A DNA stretch of 8,621 bases from the NCBI GenBank assembly GCA_020027805.1, contig JAHKKQ010000090.1:1-8621 (forward strand), given 5' to 3'. The position numbers and the translations under genes were made by a program. The stretch's first letter is position 1; the number at the start of each line of letters is the position of its first letter. Below, in pieces: positions 3,893 through 8,621 of the stretch. Source of the DNA: Candidatus Dadabacteria bacterium. GTDB taxonomy: Bacteria; Desulfobacterota_D; UBA1144; Nemesobacterales; UBA2774. Below the pieces are notes generated by a model. It had not been told where the DNA came from, did no database searches, and saw only the letters and a program-made list of their open reading frames with translations.

Positions 3893-4879
3893 ATGGCACA
3901 GACAGTTAAAGACTATTACAAGATACTGGGCGTTTCAAAGACCGCGACCAAAGAAGAAATAAAAAAGGCCTACAGGGCCCTCGCGCGGAAGTACCACCCT
4001 GACCTCAACCCCGACAAGAAGGACACCGAGGAAAAATTCAAGGAGGTGCAGGAGGCGCACGAGGTGCTCTCCGACGAGGAGAAGAGGAAAACGTACGACA
4101 TGTTCGGGTCTGCGGAGTTCAGGCCCGGCGGCAGGACGACCTGGAAGCGCGCGGACGACACCGGGCAGGCGTATGAATACAGCTACAGCGCCAATGACTT
4201 CTCGGGTTTCGAGGACATTTTCAAGGACTTATTCGGCTCGGCAGGCGAAGGCAGGCCCGGCAGGGGCAGGGGCGAGACGTTCAGGGACATATTCAGCACC
4301 GTGACCAAGGAAAGGGCATCCAGGGGAAGGGACCTCGAGTACCAGATAGAGATAGATTTCGACACGGCTATCAGGGGCGGCGTCAGGGACCTGTCCATAA
4401 GCAGGCAGAAGCAGGAGGGCGTCGAGACCGAGAAGCTCTCCGTCAGGATTCCCGCGGGTGTGGACAACGGCTCACGGATACGCGTTCAGGGCAAGGGAGA
4501 GGGAGGGGGCGCTAAAGGCGACCTCTATCTCAGGGTAAAGGTGAAGCCGCATCCCATATACAGCAGAAAGGGCGACGATATATACCTCGAAGTGCCCGTC
4601 ACGGTCTACGAAGCGGCGCTCGGGAAGAAGATAGAGATACCGACTATCGACGGGACTGCAGAGATGACCATACCGCCCGGGGTGCAGAGCGGCACGAGGC
4701 TCAGGTTGAAGGGCAAGGGCGTAACGAACCTGAAAACGAAGGTCCGGGGTGATCAGTATATCGAGATAAAGATTGCGATGCCCGACAAGATAAGCGAGGA
4801 CGACAGGAAGAAGTTCGAAGAGCTCGAAAAATCTCACCCCTATAACCCGAGGGTGAAATTAAGCAGGCATATGAGATAA
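3893..4879 (+). CDS. cbpA: CbpA-type DnaJ family co-chaperone (type B, no zinc finger)
   Basis: A 328-residue Hsp40. The J domain is ~residues 6-73 with the HPD tripeptide at 35-37, which stimulates DnaK ATP hydrolysis. A Gly/Phe/Arg-rich linker follows (~85-140), then the two beta-barrel client-binding domains and dimerisation tail (~145-320; IRIPAGVDNGSRIRVQGKGEGG-like and TIPPGVQSGTRLRLKGKG-like segments). There is no CxxCxGxG repeat and no cysteine, so it is type B (CbpA-like), not canonical DnaJ; length is close to CbpA (~306). It acts in the cytoplasm with DnaK. No dnaK, grpE or hrcA is nearby, so it is a stand-alone unit. The ATG at 3893 gives the normal J-domain start, but no Shine-Dalgarno is visible: the nearest purine run ends about 20 bases upstream. 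The gene symbol is by architecture. Confidence 0.9.
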   Translation: MAQTVKDYYKILGVSKTATKEEIKKAYRALARKYHPDLNPDKKDTEEKFKEVQEAHEVLSDEEKRKTYDMFGSAEFRPGGRTTWKRADDTGQAYEYSYSANDFSGFEDIFKDLFGSAGEGRPGRGRGETFRDIFSTVTKERASRGRDLEYQIEIDFDTAIRGGVRDLSISRQKQEGVETEKLSVRIPAGVDNGSRIRVQGKGEGGGAKGDLYLRVKVKPHPIYSRKGDDIYLEVPVTVYEAALGKKIEIPTIDGTAEMTIPPGVQSGTRLRLKGKGVTNLKTKVRGDQYIEIKIAMPDKISEDDRKKFEELEKSHPYNPRVKLSRHMR

Positions 4880-4931
4880 TTAATATTAACCGTAATCCGG
4901 CAAACGGGTGCCGCTGACCGGGACTGGCGTG

Positions 4932-4977
4932 TATAATGAATGCCGGGGCCGCGGGAAGCGGTAAAGCCCCGGGAGGA
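4932..4977 (+). promoter_or_regulatory. -10 element and strong ribosome site of the DUF1844 gene
   Basis: A perfect TATAAT at 4932-4937, with no good -35 at 16-18 bases, lies 47 bp before the ATG. GGGAGGA (4971-4977) is six bases before ATG 4984, which decides that start against the in-frame ATG at 4936, an ATG that overlaps the -10 and has no ribosome site. Confidence 0.5.
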
Positions 4978-4983
4978 ATCGAC

Positions 4984-5274
4984 ATGAGCGATGAAAAAAA
5001 ACGAAAGCCCGGACCCTCGGGCGAGCTAACGATGGATTTTTCGGCGTTTATACTTTCGTTAAACGCGTCTTCCCTTATCCACATGGGGGAGATTCCCGAC
5101 CCCGAATCGAGGTCGAGGAGCGTCAACATCCCGGCAGCCAGGCATACGATCGAGATACTCGAGATAATAAAGGACAAGACCTCAGGCAACCTCGATACCG
5201 ACGAAGACAAGCTCCTCGACGATATACTCTACACTCTGAGACTCAAGTTCCTCCAGCACTCTAAATCGGAATAG
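4984..5274 (+). CDS. DUF1844 family small protein
   Basis: A 96-residue protein (longer in-frame start at 4936 rejected). After a charged, probably disordered first ~15 residues (MSDEKKRKPGPSGE) it has the DUF1844 core: DFSAFILSLNASSLIHMGEIPDP, then VNIPAARHTIEILEIIKDKTSGNL and DEDKLLDDILYTLRLKFL. The pattern is a short helix with small residues, a GEIPDP turn, and two amphipathic helices. DUF1844 proteins are widespread in deltaproteobacteria, Acidobacteria and related phyla; I know of no established function. There is no signal peptide or cysteine. It follows the J-domain gene by about 100 bp but has its own -10 and ribosome site, so it may be independently expressed. It faces the PHP gene convergently with only 39 bp between stops and no obvious terminator there. 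The family call is by recalled sequence pattern. Confidence 0.8.
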   Translation: MSDEKKRKPGPSGELTMDFSAFILSLNASSLIHMGEIPDPESRSRSVNIPAARHTIEILEIIKDKTSGNLDTDEDKLLDDILYTLRLKFLQHSKSE

Positions 5275-5313
5275 GAGTTTAAAACGGATCGGTAATATTA
5301 AGCGGCGGCCCTT

Positions 5314-6039
5314 TCATCCCCTCGCGCGGGATTTGCCGTTAATTATCTGATAGGTATTGGATACGAGATTGTCCACAGCCTCCTTTCCTATCTTCTTCTC
5401 TATGACCGCGAGGCCGTTCGACACGATAGGGGTCCTGTGCTTTTTCGAATGCGCGTCAGACGAGACGAAATGAAGCACGCCCAGCTTCGCGAACTCTATC
5501 GCGCAGCCCTTGGCAGCGTCCCCGAACCCGCCTGACAGGCTCGATGCCGTAACCTGCACGAGGGCTCCCATGCCTACGAGCTCCACAATCCTCCTGGGCG
5601 AGTTCTGGAACTCGCGGTTACGCTCCGGGTGCGCGAGCACCGCTGTCTTCCCCATGGTCTCCAGACCGAATATGACCTCCTCGATGCCGAGCGGAAGGTT
5701 GTAAAACGGTACCTCGATGAGTATGAAATCGCTGTCGGCGAGAGTGAGCACGTCTCCGTTCGATACGACCTTTGGGAGGTCGGCGATTATGCCTATCTCC
5801 ATTCCGGGATAGACCTCGAAATCGAGCCCCTCTTTTTTTATCCTGTCGTTGAATTCCTCTACCAGGCCCCTCACCGTATCTGGGGTCGGCTGCCAGTTCG
5901 TCCCCTGTATCCAGTGGGGCGTCATGACGGCTCCCCTGATCCCGTCCCCGCACGCGATCTTTACCATCTCGATGCTCTCTTCCCAGCTCTTGGGGCCGTC
6001 GTCTATATTCGGCAGAAAGTGGCAGTGTATGTCGATCAT
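5314..6039 (-). CDS. PHP-domain phosphatase, CpsB/YwqE (CapC) family
   Basis: A 241-residue metal-dependent PHP-superfamily enzyme, the length of CpsB/YwqE tyrosine-protein phosphatases, which dephosphorylate bacterial tyrosine kinases that control capsule and exopolysaccharide export. The metal ligands align with streptococcal CpsB nearly one to one: H5 and H7 (MIDIHCHFLPNIDDG), H42 (TPHW), E81 (GMEIG), E109, H137 and R140 (HPERN), D195 and H197 (SSDAH). ATG at 6039 is chosen because the family begins MIDxHCH. The frame stays open upstream to 6498, but that extension runs antisense over hldE and looks like no protein. There is no good Shine-Dalgarno. No tyrosine kinase or Wzx/Wzy gene is in view, so the substrate is unknown. 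It is divergent from hldE, which suggests a role in envelope polysaccharide. Confidence 0.88.
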   Translation of the reverse strand: MIDIHCHFLPNIDDGPKSWEESIEMVKIACGDGIRGAVMTPHWIQGTNWQPTPDTVRGLVEEFNDRIKKEGLDFEVYPGMEIGIIADLPKVVSNGDVLTLADSDFILIEVPFYNLPLGIEEVIFGLETMGKTAVLAHPERNREFQNSPRRIVELVGMGALVQVTASSLSGGFGDAAKGCAIEFAKLGVLHFVSSDAHSKKHRTPIVSNGLAVIEKKIGKEAVDNLVSNTYQIINGKSRARG

Positions 6040-6047
6040 CTCGTACA

Positions 6048-6075
6048 AGTATATACAACGAAAACGAGCCGTAAA
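6048..6075 (-). promoter_or_regulatory. Candidate promoter of the PHP gene, nearly leaderless
   Basis: Read on the minus strand: TTTACG (6075-6070), 16-base spacer, TATACT (6053-6048). The expected start of transcription is near 6041, only a few bases before ATG 6039, which would explain the missing Shine-Dalgarno. A second minus-strand -10 (TATAAT, 6111-6106) exists within the palindrome described for the hldE promoter. Confidence 0.35.
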
Positions 6076-6084
6076 CCGGTTTAA

Positions 6085-6113
6085 TTTACAGCAATTTGGA
6101 ACTCTATTATAAT
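6085..6113 (+). promoter_or_regulatory. Sigma-70-type promoter of hldE
   Basis: TTTACA (6085-6090), exactly 17 bases, TATAAT (6108-6113); start of transcription near 6120 and a ~40-base leader. The -10 sits in the 12-bp palindrome CTATTATAATAG (6104-6115), so the same bases offer a -10 to the minus strand too. Confidence 0.6.
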
Positions 6114-6160
6114 AGGAGTGATTTCGGATAAATAAATGTAACCACGGGAAAAAGATAAAT

Positions 6161-7624
6161 ATGCGCATCACAGAAATAATGAAGCGGTTCGGCAGGCAAA
6201 GGATACTGGTCGTCGGTGACGTTATGCTAGACCGGTACGTGAGGGGGACGGTCGAGAGGATTTCCCCCGAAGCGCCCGTGCCCGTGCTCAGGGTGACGGA
6301 GGAAGCGTTCGCGCCCGGCGGGGCCGGGAACGTCGCCGTAAACTTGAGGACTCTCGGCGCCGGGGTCGAGCTCGTGGGCAGTTTGGGGAAAGACCGGGAG
6401 GGCGACGACATCGTCCGTTTCCTGAAAGAGAGCGGCATAGGGTCAGGGGGCATCGTACGCGACTCAGGCAAGCCCACGACCTCGAAGACGAGGCTCATCG
6501 CCGGGAATCAGCAGATAGCGCGCATGGATATGGAAGTCGATACACTGACGCACGAGAACGTCGAGAAGGCGCTCTTGAAATCCATAGAACGCGCCGTGAA
6601 GGAGTTCAAACCGAAGGGCATAATAATCTCCGACTACTCGAAGGGCGTCGTGACCGACAATCTCGTCTCCCGTGTGATAAAGCTCGCGAAAGGGTCCGGC
6701 ATATTCGTCACGGTCGACCCGAAGGGGGAGAATTACGGAAGGTACAGGGGCGCAAGCGCCATCACGCCCAACCTGAGAGAGGCCGAGCTCGCCTCGGGGC
6801 TCAAAATAACGGATGACAAAACGCTCAAGAACGCCGCAGACATAATAATGAGACAAACCGAGACGGACTTCGTTCTCATTACGCGGGGGTCAGGCGGCAT
6901 AAGCTATTTCTCGAAGCACGGTGACGCGGGAACGGTGCCTTCTCACCCGGTTGAGGTGTTCGACGTCACGGGCGCGGGGGATACGGCCGCAAGCGTCTTC
7001 ACACTCTCCTTCCTCGCGTCCTACCTGCTCGAGGAATCCGTGAAGATCGCGAACGCGGCGGCGGGTGTCGTGGTGAGCAGGATAGGGACTGCGAGCGTCA
7101 CGCAGGCCGATCTGAGGACATACTTCGCGAGGGAAGAGGAAGGGGAAAAGGGCAAAATACAGGCGCGCGGCGCTTTGGCGAAAACGCTCGCGGGACTGAG
7201 GGCAAAGGGGAGGAAGGTCGTATTCACGAACGGCTGCTTCGACCTCTTCCACACGGGGCATCTGAAGCTCCTCCGGGAGGCGAGGAAGCTCGGGGACGCG
7301 CTCGTCGTGGCAATAAACAGCGACAAATCCGTGAGGAAGCTGAAAGGGCCCGGCAGGCCTTACATAACCGAGACCGACCGCGCCGTGCTTATCGCCGCGC
7401 TTGACTGCGTCGATTACCTCTGCGTATTCGAAGAGGACACGCCGCTCGAGCTGATAAAGGAGCTGAAACCGGACGTTTTGGTGAAGGGCGGGGACTACAG
7501 GCGCGAAGAGGTGGTCGGCGGGGGATTCGTCGAGGGCTTGGGAGGGCGCGTCGTGATAATCCCCCTCGTCAAGGGCATGTCCACGTCGTCGCTCGCCGAG
7601 AAGATAAAGAACGGTAAGAAATAG
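6161..7624 (+). CDS. hldE: Bifunctional heptose 7-phosphate kinase / heptose 1-phosphate adenylyltransferase
   Basis: A 487-residue two-domain enzyme of ADP-L-glycero-beta-D-manno-heptose synthesis, the precursor of the LPS inner core (E. coli HldE is 477). The N-terminal PfkB/ribokinase-like kinase (~1-325) phosphorylates D-glycero-D-manno-heptose 7-phosphate at C1; it shows GDVMLDRYVRG, PGGAGNVAVN (52-61) and the catalytic GAGDT (271-275, base D274). The C-terminal nucleotidyltransferase (~345-487) transfers AMP; it has TNGCFDLFHTGH with the HxGH motif H364-H367 and VLVKGGDY before a Gly-rich stretch and the STSSL end. Between removal of the second phosphate (GmhB) and epimerisation (HldD) both activities are needed; those genes are not in the window. 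The ribosome site is weak. It is divergent from the PHP phosphatase and convergent with the TPR lipoprotein. Confidence 0.96.
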   Translation: MRITEIMKRFGRQRILVVGDVMLDRYVRGTVERISPEAPVPVLRVTEEAFAPGGAGNVAVNLRTLGAGVELVGSLGKDREGDDIVRFLKESGIGSGGIVRDSGKPTTSKTRLIAGNQQIARMDMEVDTLTHENVEKALLKSIERAVKEFKPKGIIISDYSKGVVTDNLVSRVIKLAKGSGIFVTVDPKGENYGRYRGASAITPNLREAELASGLKITDDKTLKNAADIIMRQTETDFVLITRGSGGISYFSKHGDAGTVPSHPVEVFDVTGAGDTAASVFTLSFLASYLLEESVKIANAAAGVVVSRIGTASVTQADLRTYFAREEEGEKGKIQARGALAKTLAGLRAKGRKVVFTNGCFDLFHTGHLKLLREARKLGDALVVAINSDKSVRKLKGPGRPYITETDRAVLIAALDCVDYLCVFEEDTPLELIKELKPDVLVKGGDYRREEVVGGGFVEGLGGRVVIIPLVKGMSTSSLAEKIKNGKK

Positions 7625-7656
7625 GGCCTAAAACAGCCGGTGATTCGCCCATGATG

Positions 7657-7682
7657 ATAAAACGGCGGCAACGAGCCCGCCG
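7657..7682 (-). terminator. Rho-independent terminator of the pfkB-lipoprotein operon
   Basis: On the minus strand CGGCGG (7682-7677), an 8-base loop, CCGCCG (7668-7663), then TTTTAT (7662-7657). It begins nine bases after the lipoprotein stop codon. On the plus strand no T-run follows, so it would not serve hldE well. Confidence 0.65.
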
Positions 7683-7690
7683 CTCCCGGT

Positions 7691-8458
7691 TCATTGACAA
7701 ACCGTATTGATGTAACGGTTGGAATTGACCCCGGATTCGGAGTTCGGTGACATGTCCTGCACCTTCCTGAAGGCTTCGCAGGCGTTAACGCTGTCGTTCA
7801 GCTTCATATAAGCGAGGCCGAGGTTATAGTAAGCCTCGTCATAGGCGGGATAACCGTCAACGGCCTGCCTGAATTCCGTCACAGCCTCGCCGTACCTACC
7901 CGTCGACATATAGAGCTTGCCCATTTCGTTGTGAGCGTAGACAAACGAGGGGTTCAGCTTGAGCGCCTGTTCGTAATTCTCCCTCGCCTTGGTCATATCC
8001 CCCTTGTTGTAATAAGCGATGCCGATGTTCGTGTATGCGTTTGCCCTCGCCTTGTAAGTGGGGTCGGCCGTAACGAGACCGCATTCGGAAATTGCCTGGT
8101 CGAAATTCTTTTGTATGAGATATAATCCGCAGAGATTAAAATGGGCCGAGGTGTAGCCGGGATTGAGACTGACTGCCTTTTTGTAGTTCTGCTCGGCCGT
8201 GGGATACTCTTTCAGCCCCATGTATATCGCGCCCTTTATCACGTAAACTTCCGGGTCTTTGTCGTTTATCTGTTCGGCCTCTTCTATCTCCTTGAGCGCC
8301 TGTGGGAAATTGCCCCTCCAGGAAGAAGAGACAGCGAGCGCCTTCTGGTTCTCGAACGTCTTCGTCTGGTCGGCTTCCACGTCCGCTTTCTTGGCCCCGC
8401 CCCCGCAGGAGGCGAGCATTACGGCAGCGACGAGAATCATCGGCAGGACGCGCTTCAT
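7691..8458 (-). CDS. TPR-repeat lipoprotein, PilF/PilW-like
   Basis: A 255-residue exported lipoprotein. MKRVLPMILVAAVMLASC is a short lipoprotein signal with lipobox LASC and lipidated Cys18, followed by GGG; Gly at +2 suggests outer-membrane targeting. The rest is about six tetratricopeptide repeats (~35-68, 69-102, 103-136, 139-172, 173-206, 207-240) with typical Gly-Tyr-Ala-Pro positions (NYEQALKLNPSF). The overall plan, including the ADPTYKARANAYTNIGIAYY segment, recalls PilF/PilW, the pilotin that helps the type IV pilus secretin assemble. No pilus genes are in view, so this is tentative. Cysteines 110, 126, 227 and 254 could form disulfides in the periplasm. ATG at 8458 is chosen: it lies one base after the upstream stop codon. 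An in-frame ATG at 8509 has a strong GAGGAGG but would overlap the upstream gene by 50 bases and lengthen the signal abnormally. Confidence 0.85.
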   Translation of the reverse strand: MKRVLPMILVAAVMLASCGGGAKKADVEADQTKTFENQKALAVSSSWRGNFPQALKEIEEAEQINDKDPEVYVIKGAIYMGLKEYPTAEQNYKKAVSLNPGYTSAHFNLCGLYLIQKNFDQAISECGLVTADPTYKARANAYTNIGIAYYNKGDMTKARENYEQALKLNPSFVYAHNEMGKLYMSTGRYGEAVTEFRQAVDGYPAYDEAYYNLGLAYMKLNDSVNACEAFRKVQDMSPNSESGVNSNRYINTVCQ

Positions 8459-8459
8459 A

Positions 8460-8621
8460 TCAATCGAGCCTCGAGAGCTGAAGGAAAGCAGTGAACCTTT
8501 TATCGACATCTGACCTCCTCAGCTGAGCCAGCCTCTTCACGCTGAAATTCTCGACCGTAAACGAAGCGATAACGCTCCCGAACACGACCGCCGTCTTATA
8601 CCCCACGTGGTCGGCGACGCC
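8460..8621 (-). CDS. C-terminal end of a PfkB/ribokinase-family carbohydrate kinase (partial)
   Basis: The last 53 codons plus TGA (8462-8460) of a minus-strand gene that enters from the right edge. The fragment starts GVADHVGYKTAVVFGSVIAS, continues FTVENFSVKRLAQL, and ends LQLSRLD. The pattern (a helix with GSVIASFTVE, then F/G-x-x-RL and a closing amphipathic helix) matches the C-terminus of a PfkB sugar or nucleoside kinase group, downstream of the GAGD catalytic motif, which must lie outside the window. The substrate cannot be told from this part. The next gene's ATG starts one base after its stop, so the two are co-transcribed and probably translationally coupled. The family call rests on recall of similar C-termini, so it is moderate; the reading frame itself is clean. 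Confidence 0.6.
   Translation of the reverse strand, partial: GVADHVGYKTAVVFGSVIASFTVENFSVKRLAQLRRSDVDKRFTAFLQLSRLD

Noticed and set aside
4936..4983. Upstream ATG for the DUF1844 protein
   Set aside because: It overlaps the TATAAT -10, has no ribosome site, and adds non-family residues; ATG 4984 has GGGAGGA at six bases.
6040..6498. 153-residue N-terminal extension of the PHP protein in the same open frame
   Set aside because: It is antisense to the conserved start of hldE, has low-complexity Ser/Pro/Thr composition, and the PHP family begins MIDxHCH at 6039.
8459..8509. Longer lipoprotein start at 8509
   Set aside because: Despite a good Shine-Dalgarno it overlaps the kinase gene by 50 bases and gives a 35-residue pre-Cys segment; the 8458 start gives a standard 17-residue signal. 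Kept as an alternative in the findings.

Overview
The window reads as a piece of chromosome from a Gram-negative bacterium. The evidence is a lipopolysaccharide heptose enzyme (HldE) and a lipoprotein with a clear lipobox. Coding regions are fairly GC-rich and use many AGG (Arg) and ATA (Ile) codons. Together with the intergenic repeat families, this fits a deltaproteobacterial or Desulfobacterota-like lineage, or an uncultured relative. That placement is inference. I see no phage, IS transposase, rRNA or tRNA.

Layout. (1) 1-153: the start of a ribbon-helix-helix DNA-binding protein on the minus strand (TTG start), with an 18-bp perfect palindrome just upstream. (2) 282-1326: a PerR-type Fur-family regulator (minus) divergent from a Dps mini-ferritin (plus). 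The spacer holds two 15-bp Fur/PerR-like boxes, one over the dps -35: a peroxide/iron stress pair. (3) 1327-2134: about 800 bp without a convincing gene, packed with small dispersed repeats. Three diverged copies of a ~91-nt element each sit inside a different, recognisable hairpin repeat, and all three end in a 7-bp hairpin whose stem changes by compensatory pairs. This is the most unusual part of the window. (4) 2135-3637: a two-gene operon for iron-sulfur metabolism, a stand-alone DUF59/MIP18 (SufT-like) protein and an Mrp/ApbC ATPase whose usual CxxC cluster site is missing. (5) 3893-5274: a CbpA-type J-domain co-chaperone and a small DUF1844 protein, each with its own promoter signals. 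(6) 5314-7624: a CpsB/YwqE-like PHP-domain phosphatase (minus) divergent from the bifunctional heptose enzyme HldE (plus), suggesting envelope polysaccharide work. (7) 7691-8621: a minus-strand operon with the C-terminal end of a PfkB-family sugar kinase followed, one base after its stop, by a TPR lipoprotein and a rho-independent terminator.

How the genes fit together: the left half is oxidative-stress, iron and Fe-S handling (PerR, Dps, DUF59, Mrp), followed by protein quality control (CbpA). The right half is cell-envelope related (PHP phosphatase, HldE, outer-membrane TPR lipoprotein). These are neighbouring small transcription units, not one dedicated system. The candidate novelty lies in the nested repeat element and, secondarily, in the cysteine-free Mrp.
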